A DNA stretch of 64,000 nt from Bosea sp. BIWAKO-01 (GCF_001748145.1 NZ_BCQA01000001.1:6164501-6228500); one strand, 5' to 3'. Shown: positions 8,703-17,744, counted from the first letter of the stretch. Notes: generated by a model not told the origin, from the letters alone. Numbers and translations are program-made.

Positions 8703-8916
8703 GGGCGGTCATGGCGTCAGATCGCGGCTCCAACCAAATGGGTCAGACGCCCCGCATTTTCAGGGAAGGCCCGATCACACCCTCCAGATTGCACCATGGC
8801 AGGAAACATGATTTCCTGATCCGGACCAGCGTTTGCCGACTTGGCATCGACAGTATTCGACCAGAACGCTCGCCAACACAGAACGTAAAAACGCATCTCG
8901 AACGCGTGGGGCTGAC

Positions 8917-9564
8917 ATGAAGTCGATCCCTGTTGCCGATGCAGTCAACCTGATCCCCGAGGGCGCGAGCCTGATGATCGGCGGCTTCATGGGTGTCGGC
9001 ACGCCTGAACGCGTCATCGACGAGATTGTGCGCCAGGGAAAACGCGGACTCACAATCATCGCCAATGACACGGCGACGCCAGGGCGCGGAATTGGCAAGC
9101 TCATCGATGCAGATCTCGTCAGCAAGGTCGTTGCGAGCCATATCGGGCTGAACCCCGTCACCCAGAAACAGATGATCGAGAAGAAGATCACCGTGGACCT
9201 GGTGCCGCAGGGCACGCTGATCGAGCGCATCCGGTCGGGAGGCTGTGGTCTGGGAGGCGTGCTGACTCCAACGGGTGTCGGGACCATCGTGGAGGAAGGC
9301 AAGCGGAAGATCGAAGTCGACGGCGCCATCTATCTGCTGGAAACGGCGCTGCGCGCCGATTTTTCGCTGATCAGCGCCTTCCTGGCAGATTATCTGGGAA
9401 ATCTGACCTACGCCCTCACCTCCCGGAACTTCAACCCGGTGATGGCCATGGCCGCTGACACGACCATCGTGACCGCCGAGCATGTGGTCCCGGTCGGCTT
9501 CATCCCGCCAGATCATGTCATGACGCCGGCGCCTCTCGTTGATTACCTGATCGCGAATGGATGA
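8917..9564 (+). CDS. atoD: 3-oxoacid (acetoacetate-type) CoA-transferase subunit A
   Basis: A 215-residue alpha subunit closely resembling E. coli AtoD: GASLMIGGFMGVGTPERVID, TIIANDTATPGRGIGKLI, VASHIGLNPVTQ and LTPTGVGTIVEEG are all recognisable. With the next gene it would transfer CoA between acyl-CoA and a short-chain 3-oxoacid. I start at ATG 8917; the upstream in-frame ATG at 8833 adds a 28-residue extension with no family match. Its stop overlaps the ATG of the beta subunit (ATGA at 9561-9564), giving translational coupling. Confidence 0.9.
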   Translation: MKSIPVADAVNLIPEGASLMIGGFMGVGTPERVIDEIVRQGKRGLTIIANDTATPGRGIGKLIDADLVSKVVASHIGLNPVTQKQMIEKKITVDLVPQGTLIERIRSGGCGLGGVLTPTGVGTIVEEGKRKIEVDGAIYLLETALRADFSLISAFLADYLGNLTYALTSRNFNPVMAMAADTTIVTAEHVVPVGFIPPDHVMTPAPLVDYLIANG

Positions 9565-10220
9565 GAGCCATGGACCCTCAAACGACCATCGCCAGGCGGA
9601 TCGCCAGGGAATTGCGATCGGGAATGCTGGTCAACCTTGGTATCGGCATTCCGACGCTGGTCGCGAACTATGTGCCAGGCGATATCAGGGTCTTCTTCCA
9701 ATCCGAGAATGGCCTGATCGGCACCGGTCCCGTGCCCGAGGAAGGCATGGCCCAGCCACTCCTGTCGGATGCGGCCGGACGACCGGTGACGGCTCTTCCC
9801 GGTGCATCGACATTCGACAGCGCCATGTCATTCGGCCTGATCCGCGGTGGGCATGTCGACATGACCGTGCTTGGCGGCCTCCAGGTCGATGAGCATGGCT
9901 TGCTGGCCAACTGGATGATCCCGGGGAAGATGGTGCCGGGCATGGGAGGCGCCATGGATCTGGTTTCGGGCGCAAAACGCGTCGTGGTGGCGATGCAGCA
10001 TACCGCCAAGGGCCAGCCCAAGATCGTGAAGCGCTGTTCGCTGCCGCTGACCTCTTCAAGACCGGTCGATCTCGTCGTCAGCGAGCTGGCGGTGATCGCC
10101 TTTCCCGAAGGACGGGCAACGCTGCTCGAGACGGCGCCCGGCGTAACCGTCGATCAGGTCATCGCCGCAACCGAGGCGACGCTCCTGGTTCACGGCACCG
10201 TATCCGAGATGAAGCTGTAG
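9561..10220 (+). CDS. atoA: 3-oxoacid CoA-transferase subunit B
   Basis: A 219-residue beta subunit, the partner of the overlapping upstream gene. The catalytic glutamate is Glu49 in the SENGLIG motif, which forms the glutamyl-CoA thioester. GIGIPTLVANYVP (residues 27-39) and the GGHVDMTVLGGLQVD segment are family hallmarks. The complex usually serves acetoacetate or short fatty-acid degradation, in keeping with the DUF3141 and GntP-type genes nearby. Substrate is not determined by sequence. Confidence 0.9.
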   Translation: MRAMDPQTTIARRIARELRSGMLVNLGIGIPTLVANYVPGDIRVFFQSENGLIGTGPVPEEGMAQPLLSDAAGRPVTALPGASTFDSAMSFGLIRGGHVDMTVLGGLQVDEHGLLANWMIPGKMVPGMGGAMDLVSGAKRVVVAMQHTAKGQPKIVKRCSLPLTSSRPVDLVVSELAVIAFPEGRATLLETAPGVTVDQVIAATEATLLVHGTVSEMKL

Positions 10221-10267
10221 AAAGACGATCCGGGCAACGCGAAGGCCCGGATCATGACGCAGGCTCG

Positions 10268-10282
10268 ATGATCGTCGATCAT
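10268..10282. promoter_or_regulatory. 15-bp inverted repeat upstream of alcohol dehydrogenase
   Basis: ATGATCG-T-CGATCAT is a perfect 7-1-7 inverted repeat. It is followed at about 10281-10311 by two near-identical direct repeats of GGAATGACYTGGA. Both lie in the 118-base gap before the dehydrogenase ATG and could be an operator region. No known regulator motif is recognised. Confidence 0.35.
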
Positions 10283-10338
10283 GGAATGACTTGGAATGGA
10301 ATGACCTGGATCGGACGCGGAGACGAAGGAGAAGCGCG

Positions 10339-11361
10339 ATGGCAAAGTCGATGAAGGCTGCAGTCGTACGCGAGTTCAAACGGCCATTGTCGATCGAGGA
10401 GGTCGCGATCCCGGAGGTCGGCCAGGGCCAGATCCTGGTCAAGATCGAGGCGTCCGGCGTTTGCCACACGGATCTGCACGCGGCGGACGGCGACTGGCCG
10501 GTCAAGCCGAAGCCGCCCTTCATTCCCGGCCATGAGGGTGTTGGTACCGTCGTCGCCGTTGGCGGCGGCGTGAAGTCCGTCAGGGAAGGAGACCGGGTTG
10601 GCGTGCCCTGGCTGCACACCGCGTGCGGGCATTGCAAACACTGCTTCGCCGGATGGGAGACCTTATGCGACGCCCAGCAGAACACCGGCTATTCCGTCAA
10701 TGGCGGCTTTGCCGAATACACCCTCGCAGATCCCGATTATGTCGGCCACCTCCCCGCTGCTCTCGATTGGGAAACTGCAGCGCCGATCCTCTGCGCCGGC
10801 GTGACCGTCTACAAGGGTCTCAAGGAGACCGACACCAAGCCCGGAGACACCGTGGTGATCTCCGGCATCGGCGGGCTCGGCCACATCGCCGTCCAATATG
10901 CCACGGCGATGGGTCGCAAGGTCATCGCCGTCGATATATCCGACGAGAAGCTGGCTCTCGCGCGGAAGATGGGCGCGGACGCGGTCGTCAACGCGGCGAC
11001 GAGCGATGCGGTCGCCGAGGTGCAGAAACTCTGCGGCGGCGCGCAGGGCGTGCTGGTGACGGCGGTCTCGCCAAAAGCCTTCAGCCAGGCGCTGGGCATG
11101 CTGGACAAGCGCGGCACCATGGCGCTCGTCGGACTGCCGCCCGGATCATTCGACCTCGACATCTTCAACACCGTGCTGATGCGAAAGACGATCCGCGGGT
11201 CGATCGTCGGCACGCGCCTCGACCTGGCGGAATGTCTGGAGTTCGCCGGGGACGGAAAGGTGAAAGTGCATTACTCCGTCGAACGTCTCGAGGACATCAA
11301 CAGCATCTTCGACCGGATGCGCAACAACAAGATCGATGGCCGCGTCGTCATGAGAATCTAG
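10339..11361 (+). CDS. adhP: zinc-dependent alcohol dehydrogenase (AdhP type)
   Basis: A 340-residue medium-chain dehydrogenase. Catalytic zinc ligands Cys42 (GVCHTDLH), His65 (PGHEG) and Cys152 are present, as is the full structural zinc lobe Cys96, 99, 102 and 110 (CGHCKHC...C). The Rossmann motif is GIGGLGH at 176-182. ATG 10339 follows GAAGGAGAAG. The family oxidises or reduces ethanol and acetaldehyde with NAD(H). The next gene encodes an ammonia-lyase that would release acetaldehyde, so detoxification or NADH recycling is a plausible joint role. Confidence 0.93.
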   Translation: MAKSMKAAVVREFKRPLSIEEVAIPEVGQGQILVKIEASGVCHTDLHAADGDWPVKPKPPFIPGHEGVGTVVAVGGGVKSVREGDRVGVPWLHTACGHCKHCFAGWETLCDAQQNTGYSVNGGFAEYTLADPDYVGHLPAALDWETAAPILCAGVTVYKGLKETDTKPGDTVVISGIGGLGHIAVQYATAMGRKVIAVDISDEKLALARKMGADAVVNAATSDAVAEVQKLCGGAQGVLVTAVSPKAFSQALGMLDKRGTMALVGLPPGSFDLDIFNTVLMRKTIRGSIVGTRLDLAECLEFAGDGKVKVHYSVERLEDINSIFDRMRNNKIDGRVVMRI

Positions 11362-11465
11362 GCGAGACGGGCCCCGCCCGGGTCCGTGGCCTCCCGGCCA
11401 GCCGCCACTAGCGTCCCCTTGGCGACGGGCATGTTGCAGCAGGTCTCGAGCGATGGGGAGAGAGC

Positions 11466-13823
11466 ATGCGCAGGCAAACGCTGTCCAGGGACCCCCAGGG
11501 GCTTTCAAGGAGAAACGTGCTTTCGATGATCGGCGCCGCGTCCGGCGCGCTTGCTGCTGGCTACCGCAGCATCGCGCAGGCTGCGCCGGAAACAAATGCG
11601 CTCACGATCGAGGACGTCAAACCGACCGAAGACGTCTTTGCCTATATCGGCCGGATCAAGGGCAACTTCGATCAGACCTTCTACCAGCAGCTCCTCGGCG
11701 CCGCGAATGACTTCAAGGAGGGCGACCAGGCGATCGGCGTCGGCGCCCGGGACGAGGCGTCCCGCAGCAATGCACGCGCCCTGCTGGCCAGCACGAGGAT
11801 CCGCGATCTCGATGCCCATCCGCTTCTGGTGGACGACCTTCAGACGCTGATCTGGCAGACGACGGACAGGGATCAGCACGCCAAGATCCAGGACTGGACC
11901 ATGGGCCAGTTGAAGACCTTCCTCCTGACCCGGCCGGAAAACGAGATCAAGGGCGTCATGAACGGCCTGACGAGCGACGCGATCGGCTGTGTGCCCAAGC
12001 TGATGAGCAACGAAGAGCTGACCATCGTCGGTCAGAAGATCTTCAATGCCCTCCCGGGAACGCAGATGGGCGCCAGGGGCTATATGGGCGCCCGCATCCA
12101 GCCGAACTCCCCGACGGATCATCCCGATGACGTTGTCTGGCAGGTGTTCGACGCCTTCGCCTACGCGACCGGCGACATCGTCATCGGCACCAATCCCGTC
12201 GACAGCACCGTGAAGAGCGTCGCCGCCGTCGAACGCGCGCTCAAGGACGTCGTCGATACCTTCGGGCTGCAGGATGTCGTGCCCTGGTGCGTGCTCGCCC
12301 ATATCGACGTCCAGGCTGCGGTCTCCGAAGGCTACCCCGGCACGGTCGCCACGATGTTCCAGAGCCTGGCGGGAACCGATGACTGCAACAAGACCTTCGA
12401 CATCACCATCGAGAAGATCCTGAACTACGCGAAAGCCAAGACCGGCGAGCGCTACGGGCTCTATTTCGAGACGGGACAGGGATCGGAGTTCACCAACGGC
12501 GCTGCGAACGGCGTCGACATGATGATCCTGGAATCCCGGAAATATGGCTTCAGCCGGGCCGTCGGGCAGGTGCTCGCGAAGGTGCAGCCGAGAGGCGCCT
12601 GGCTCCATGTCAACGATGTTGCCGGGTTCATCGGACCGGAGGTCTTCAAGAGCCGCGAGCAATTGGTGCGCTGCTGCCTCGAAGACATCGTCATGGGCAA
12701 GCTGCACGGTCTCACCATCGGTCTCGACATCTGCTCGACGCTGCACATGGCGGTGACCCTGGAGGACCTGGACTGGTGCCAGGATCAGATCATGCCGGCG
12801 AGCCCGGTCTACCTCATCGCCCTGCCCACCAAGAACGATCCGATGCTGGGCTATCTCACGACCTCGTTCCAGGACCATGTCAGGCTGCGCAAGAAATTCG
12901 GGCTCAAGGTCAACGACGCGATGTGGGATTTCTACAAGCGGATCGGGATCGTCGACGACGCCAACAATTACACCAGGAACTATGGCGATCCCCTCTGGGT
13001 CTACTACCAGTTCCGCCTGGCCAAGGGCGACACGAGGCCGAAAGAGGCCGTCTACGCCGAAGGGCGGCGCATGATGAGCGAGGTCGAACACAGGGGAGTC
13101 GATCTCGCGACGGGACACGGCAAGGAGATCTGGGACCTGAACCCGGCGCTCAGTGCCAAGGTCACCAGCCTCTACGACGACGCCAAGCGCTCCCTCTGGA
13201 CCGAACTGACACCCGCCTTCATCGGTACCGTTCCCGATGTCCTGCCGGCGCGGACCCGGTCCACGGACAGGAACGACTACATCGCTCATCCGCCGACCGG
13301 CGAAATTCTGGATCCGGCCTCCCTTGCCGCGATCGAAACGCTCCGGGCTTCCTGGGGCGCCGCGATCCCGAAGGCCCAGATCGTCATCTCGGACGGGTTG
13401 AATGCCAACGCCATCATGGACGATGGGCACCTGGCCCCCTACCTCGTGGCCGTGCGCCGGTTGCTGCGCGAGGCCGGCGTTTCGGTCTCCGACAAGAACA
13501 TCCTGGTCACCAGCGGACGGGTGCGCGTCGGCTACCGGATCGGCGAGACGCTCTTCGAGCGGGCGGATCCCAACAGTTTCAGAGGTATCCTGCACATTAT
13601 CGGCGAACGGCCCGGCACGATCCATCACGCCTATTCGGTCTACATCACCGTGGCGAAGGGCAGTGTCTGGGCCCAGAAGAAGATCGATCACGACATCACG
13701 AAGCTGGTGAGCAATGTCGCAGATACCGCCCTGCCACCGGAGGAAGCCGCCAGGGAAACTCTGACGATCATTCGCGAGATCGTGGGCAAGAGCGTCAGCG
13801 GCAGCCGGCGGTCCGCGACGTGA
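11466..13823 (+). CDS. fused ethanolamine ammonia-lyase EutB-EutC with Tat-like signal
   Basis: A 785-residue fusion. EutB-like large subunit (about 45-510) includes NFDQTFYQQLLGAANDFKEGD and the barrel segments GLYFETGQGSEFTNGA and LTIGLDICSTLHM. EutC-like small subunit (about 560-775) includes ISDGLNANAIMDDGH and IIGERPGT. The AdoCbl-dependent family converts ethanolamine to acetaldehyde and ammonia. The first 40 residues look like a twin-arginine signal: S14-R15-R16-N-V-L, a small-residue hydrophobic stretch, then AQA-A. No microcompartment, reactivase (EutA) or EutR genes are near. Fusion and family are confident; export is inference. Confidence 0.88.
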   Translation: MRRQTLSRDPQGLSRRNVLSMIGAASGALAAGYRSIAQAAPETNALTIEDVKPTEDVFAYIGRIKGNFDQTFYQQLLGAANDFKEGDQAIGVGARDEASRSNARALLASTRIRDLDAHPLLVDDLQTLIWQTTDRDQHAKIQDWTMGQLKTFLLTRPENEIKGVMNGLTSDAIGCVPKLMSNEELTIVGQKIFNALPGTQMGARGYMGARIQPNSPTDHPDDVVWQVFDAFAYATGDIVIGTNPVDSTVKSVAAVERALKDVVDTFGLQDVVPWCVLAHIDVQAAVSEGYPGTVATMFQSLAGTDDCNKTFDITIEKILNYAKAKTGERYGLYFETGQGSEFTNGAANGVDMMILESRKYGFSRAVGQVLAKVQPRGAWLHVNDVAGFIGPEVFKSREQLVRCCLEDIVMGKLHGLTIGLDICSTLHMAVTLEDLDWCQDQIMPASPVYLIALPTKNDPMLGYLTTSFQDHVRLRKKFGLKVNDAMWDFYKRIGIVDDANNYTRNYGDPLWVYYQFRLAKGDTRPKEAVYAEGRRMMSEVEHRGVDLATGHGKEIWDLNPALSAKVTSLYDDAKRSLWTELTPAFIGTVPDVLPARTRSTDRNDYIAHPPTGEILDPASLAAIETLRASWGAAIPKAQIVISDGLNANAIMDDGHLAPYLVAVRRLLREAGVSVSDKNILVTSGRVRVGYRIGETLFERADPNSFRGILHIIGERPGTIHHAYSVYITVAKGSVWAQKKIDHDITKLVSNVADTALPPEEAARETLTIIREIVGKSVSGSRRSAT

Positions 13824-13988
13824 GGGCGTTTCGGGGATGGTACCCAGCCTTTTGCGGGCGCTCCGATACGCTCGATATCCGCCCGTCAGGGCGCGAGGCG
13901 CAGAGGTCTTTGACGATGGTCGCCACGGCATCGCAGGCGCCTCGACCGACCAATCCGAGGAATTGATTCAACGGATGGCAACAACGTC

Positions 13989-14465
13989 ATGAAAACGCTC
14001 AACAAGACCGCATTGGACCTCCTCAGGGCCAAGCGCCCGGAGGTCTCCGAGGTCATCAGCGTGGGGCCGGACGACACCGTTCTCAGCGCGCTTGGATTGA
14101 TGCGCGACAAGAATATCGGGGCCGTCATCGTGCTCGAGCACGGCGAACTCAAGGGCATCCTCACCGAGCGCGACTATGCGCGCGACGTCGAGCTCGAGGG
14201 CAAGACGGCCAGCGCCTGCCTCGTCCGTGAGATCATGACCGAGCGCCGGATCGTCTTCGCGAAACCGGCAGATTCGCTCGAGCGGTGTCACGCCCTGATG
14301 AAGGCGCATCGCATACGCCACCTGCCCATCTGCGAGGATCGCAAGGTCATCGGCGTCCTCTCGGCCCGCGACATTCTCGAAGCGATCATCACCGGGGAAG
14401 AGCACCTCATTCGCGAGCTTGAAACCGACAGGCTCATGATGACGACCGATACCGGCTTCTACTGA
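13989..14465 (+). CDS. CBS-domain pair protein
   Basis: A 158-residue protein made of two CBS domains, about 16-72 and 80-140 (MRDKNIGAVIVLEHGELKGI, then MKAHRIRHLPICEDRKVIG). Such stand-alone pairs bind AMP/ATP or SAM and modulate partner proteins. No catalytic domain is present. Its place between the ammonia-lyase and a permease, on the same strand, suggests an energy-sensing regulator for the cluster (inference). Confidence 0.88.
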   Translation: MKTLNKTALDLLRAKRPEVSEVISVGPDDTVLSALGLMRDKNIGAVIVLEHGELKGILTERDYARDVELEGKTASACLVREIMTERRIVFAKPADSLERCHALMKAHRIRHLPICEDRKVIGVLSARDILEAIITGEEHLIRELETDRLMMTTDTGFY

Positions 14466-14539
14466 ATGCGACGTTCCGATCGGCATCGGGACCCTGCGAT
14501 GGCGCGGGCTCTGCGACAAGACATTCTGGAGGCAAGCCC

Positions 14540-15932
14540 GTGGACTTCCTGATCACCCTCGCTGCCCTCGTCCTGTTGATGTTCGTCGCCCTATCGCGGC
14601 TTCAGCGTCATCCTCTTCGCGCCGATCGCCGCGATGCTGGCCGTCCTGGTCACAAGCCCCGAGGCTGTGCCACCGGTGTTCACGGGCATCTTCATGGAGA
14701 AGATGGTCGGCTTCGTGAAGCTGTACTTCCCCGTCTTCCTGCTCGGCGCCGTCTTCGGCAAGCTCATCGAGCTGTCGGGTTTTTCGAAATCGATCGTATC
14801 GGCCGTGATCGGCGTCGTCGGGCGCGAGCGCGCGATGCTGTCGATCGTGCTGGTCGGGGCTGTCCTCACCTATGGAGGCGTCTCGCTCTTCGTTGTCGTC
14901 TTTGCGGTCTATCCGTTTGCGGCCGAGATGTTCCGGCAAAGCGACATACCCAAGCGCCTCATTCCGGGCACGATTGCGCTCGGCGCCTTCACCTTCACCA
15001 TGGACGCGCTGCCCGGGACCCCGCAGATCCAGAACATCATCCCGACGACCTTCTTCAAGACGGACACCTGGGCCGCCCCCATCCTGGGAACGATCGGCGC
15101 GCTCTTCATTCTCACGACGGGCATGGCCTATCTGCAATGGCGCAGGCGGGCGGCCGCGGCTGGCGGGGAAGGCTATGGCGAGGGCCATACGAATGAGCCC
15201 GAACCCATGGTCGACGAGAAACTCGTCCACCCCGCCATCGCCCTTGCCCCTCTGGTGGTGGTCGGCGTCGCCAACAAGATCCTGACCGTCCTGATCGTCA
15301 GATTTTACGGCGCCACCCACGAGGTGACGCTGGCGGGAATGACCAAGCCGCTCGTGACCCAGGTCTCCTCCGTCGCAGCGATCTGGGCCGTCCAGGGCGC
15401 GCTGCTGCTGGGTATCCTGACCGTGCTGGCATTCGCCTTCCGAAGGGTCATGGAGCGGTTCGCCGACGGCACCAAGGCCGCCGTCGCCGGATCGCTCCTT
15501 GCCTCGATGAACACCGCGTCCGAATACGGATTCGGCGGTGTCATCGCCTCCTTGCCGGGCTTCGTCGTCATCGCCGATGCGCTCAAGGCCATTCCCAATC
15601 CGCTGGTCAACACGGCGATCAGCGTCTCGGTGCTGGCCGGCATCACAGGCTCAGCCTCCGGAGGCATGAGCATCGCGCTCGCGGCCATGTCCGACCAGTT
15701 CATCGCGGCCGCCAACGCCGCCAACATCCCGCTCGAGGTGCTGCACCGCGTCGCGGCGATGGCGAGCGGCGGCATGGATACCCTGCCGCATAACGGAGCG
15801 GTCATCACCCTGCTGTCCGTGACCGGGCTGACCCACAAGCAGTCCTACCGCGATATCTTCGCGATCACCTTGATCAAGACCCTGGCCGTGTTCGTCGTCA
15901 TCGCCGTGTATTACACGACCGGACTGGTATGA
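14540..15932 (+). pseudogene. GntP-family permease with apparent 1-base frameshift near the 5' end
   Basis: Translation from GTG 14540, preceded by TGGAGG, gives MDFLITLAALVLLMFVA, the usual first membrane helix of GntP permeases. The frame then leaves the family at the CCC of 14589-14591. Removing one C restores YRGFSVILFAPIAAML and runs on to the stop at 15932, about 463 residues with many hydrophobic helices (AEMFRQSDIPKRLIPGTIALG, ASEYGFGGVI). The uninterrupted frame alone could start at ATG 14634 but would lose helix 1. GntP relatives import gluconate or hydroxybutyrate. It is either a real frameshift or a base-call error in a C run. Confidence 0.75.
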
Positions 15933-16026
15933 TTGCTTCCAGGAAGAGGCTTGACCCTGATGGGGCGATCCGGCCCGGGCAGCAGCAGGGTCTAAGTGGA
16001 GCAATTGCAAGACTGGGAAAGGGGCC

Positions 16027-16368
16027 CATGCCAGCCCGCGCGAGGCCGGCCCCGGACCATGACAGCAGCGGCAAGCGCACCTTCGCGGTCAACCTGATCA
16101 CCAACAGCATGGACCCGCTCTATCGCGCGGGAAAGAAGATCCATACCGACGAGGACGGCCGCCGCGCGGAGGTCGGCGACGAGGTCCTGCTCGAGCTCTG
16201 TTCCGCGGGGGATGGCGAGCCGGGCCCGGTCTCTATCAAGACGCTGGTCGCGCGCGGCGCCAAGACCATCGTGGTCTCGCAAGTCACACCCGCCGAAGGA
16301 ACTGCGCTTAGACGCCATGCGGGTGATGCTGCGGATCATTCCGTATGCCGAGCTGCTGGGGGAGTGAG
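16027..16368 (+). pseudogene. remnant of a second CI-like S24 repressor domain
   Basis: From about 16070 the DNA and protein match the C-terminal domain of the CI-like gene at 3658: KRTFAVNLITNSMDPLYRAG, DEVLLEL, GPVSIKTLVARGAKTIVVSQ. It keeps the Ser and Lys of the dyad but has no helix-turn-helix. After VVSQ the frame shifts by one base; the other frame resumes PPKELRLDAM...RIIPYAELLGE and stops at 16366-16368. It is clearly related to, but diverged from, 4041-4341, so it is a decayed paralogue rather than a recent duplicate. Confidence 0.75.
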
Positions 16369-16731
16369 GGCTGGGGTGGTGGCCGATGAACAAAAGTGGC
16401 CCATTCCCGACCTCTGGTAACCGCATGCGGGCGGTTCAACTTCGCAATCGGCAACGCGCCGAAATCGCGTAGCCAACGCGGTGAATTCCTGCCTTCGGCC
16501 ACAGCCCGTTTACTAAGCGGAACATCGGTTGCATTTGAAACGAACGATGCGCTCACCGCATGATTGGGCGAACAAATCACTGGTGCGCGAACTATTCATG
16601 CGATGGGCGCATATCAGAGCTGAATTGATGCCCCTGTTTGCGGCGGGCAGCTCGGCTTATGTGCAGTGCACAACGAGATTGTCGCTGTGGGCACCGCCCC
16701 GGTCCGGAATATCCGCCAGAGGAATATCACC
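16369..16731. other. intergenic region, no gene seen
   Basis: 363 bases between the repressor remnant and the DUF1127 gene. It holds a short inverted repeat (AACCGC...GCGGTT near 16419-16437) and a moderately AT-rich stretch before 16732 that probably carries the DUF1127 promoter. No convincing reading frame. Confidence 0.5.
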
Positions 16732-16887
16732 ATGTTCGTCACGATGATTGCCGCCAAAATCCGCACCTTCCTGCGCTATCGCGAGACGGTTCGCGAGCTG
16801 TCGCGCCTGACCAACCGTGAGCTCGCCGATCTTGGCCTGTCACGCTCGGAGATCCCCTTCATCGCCCGCTCGCACGCTGCGGCCTGA
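16732..16887 (+). CDS. DUF1127 small protein
   Basis: A 51-residue protein with the DUF1127 core YRETVRELSRLTNRELADLGLSR at about residues 16-38, which is arginine-rich and helical. Short DUF1127 proteins of alphaproteobacteria affect phosphate/carbon metabolism and RNA turnover in some species; no role can be fixed here. I use ATG 16732 (MFVTMIAAK); the longer in-frame upstream extension has no family match. A strong terminator lies 100 bases downstream. Confidence 0.88.
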   Translation: MFVTMIAAKIRTFLRYRETVRELSRLTNRELADLGLSRSEIPFIARSHAAA

Positions 16888-16987
16888 AGTCACTGAATAG
16901 AACCGCCGCGTCACCGGGCGCAGCGCGTTCCAGGTAGTTTCTCCCGGGGCTCATGATTTCCTCCCCTTGAGCTTCGGTCGAAGAGCG

Positions 16988-17017
16988 AATGCCCGCCTCA
17001 CGGCGGGCATTTTGCGT
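16988..17017 (+). terminator. intrinsic terminator after DUF1127 gene
   Basis: A perfect 10-bp stem, AATGCCCGCC at 16988-16997 with GGCGGGCATT at 17002-17011, has a 4-base loop and is followed by TTGCGTTTC. Confidence 0.8.
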
Positions 17018-17399
17018 TTCAGGGCTGCTTTCACTTGAGCCGGAATCCGGCTGCGAACTCGTCCGAGCCGTGACAGCGCGACGTCAACCCTCCTTGTCAT
17101 CGGATGCGGCCTCGCCGCCACGAAAACCTGGTTGGGGCAAACGTTCCAATGGGGCGAACGAAGCGAGAGGATGCGGGGCTCGAAGGGAGTCCCGAACATC
17201 CATCAGTCAAGCGACTGATCAAGATTGGGCGCAATGGGCATTGGCAGGTGCACCGATAGAGCACGCCAACGGGGTCGCTTGGGCTGAGCGATGACGAGAT
17301 CTGCTCGGATCTCCGTCGTACGGCGGGGCAAAACGGGTTCGATGTCTGGCGGGATATGATGAACTGAGAGCGCTCCCCAGGCGGCAGCACTCGCCCTCA
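17012..17399. other. intergenic region with a diverged repeat
   Basis: No gene is seen between the terminator and the MazF-like stop. About 17280-17370 carries a stretch (GCTGAGCGAT, CGAGATCTGC, CGATGTCTGGCGGG) that recurs in diverged form at about 31088-31165. It looks like a decayed coding or mobile fragment. Confidence 0.5.
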
Positions 17400-17744
17400 T
17401 TAGCCCATATACTTCCGGAGCTGATCCCCAACCTGGGCCATTGTCGTCGGCTTGATCCGACCCAGCTTCTCCGCGTGGCCAGCCTCAATCGTCGCGATTT
17501 TGCATGGACGAATGACCGATGGCGCCGGCAACCCGGCCTCGCCATAGGTCAGGCCGAGCGACACGTCTCCCGGCCATGACCGGTTCTCGGCACTGGTGAT
17601 CATCACCACCCACAACAGGCCTTCGCCTTCCCCTACGCCGCCATGGCTGACGACAAGCGCCGGCCGATGCTGGCGGCTATTGCGCTCGGTATAGGGGAAT
17701 GGCACGCGGACGACGTCGCCCTGGCTAAAGTCAGAGGTTGGCAT
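17400..17744 (-). CDS. MazF/PemK-family type II toxin
   Basis: A 114-residue protein with the PemK/MazF fold. The N-terminal QGDVVRVPFPYTERNSRQHRP matches the family's GDVVxVxFPF...RPALVVS opening, followed by MITSAENRSWPGDV and PSVIRPCKIATIE. These toxins are sequence-specific endoribonucleases. ATG 17744 is chosen; it lies inside the end of the antitoxin gene (14-base overlap, 17731-17744), the normal antitoxin-first arrangement. Expression would be held down by the two palindromes upstream of the antitoxin. Confidence 0.88.
   Translation of the reverse strand: MPTSDFSQGDVVRVPFPYTERNSRQHRPALVVSHGGVGEGEGLLWVVMITSAENRSWPGDVSLGLTYGEAGLPAPSVIRPCKIATIEAGHAEKLGRIKPTTMAQVGDQLRKYMG

Noticed and set aside
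11505..13931. 808-codon frame antisense to the EutBC fusion
   Set aside because: The sense strand matches EutB and EutC throughout. The antisense product is a high-GC shadow with no domain.
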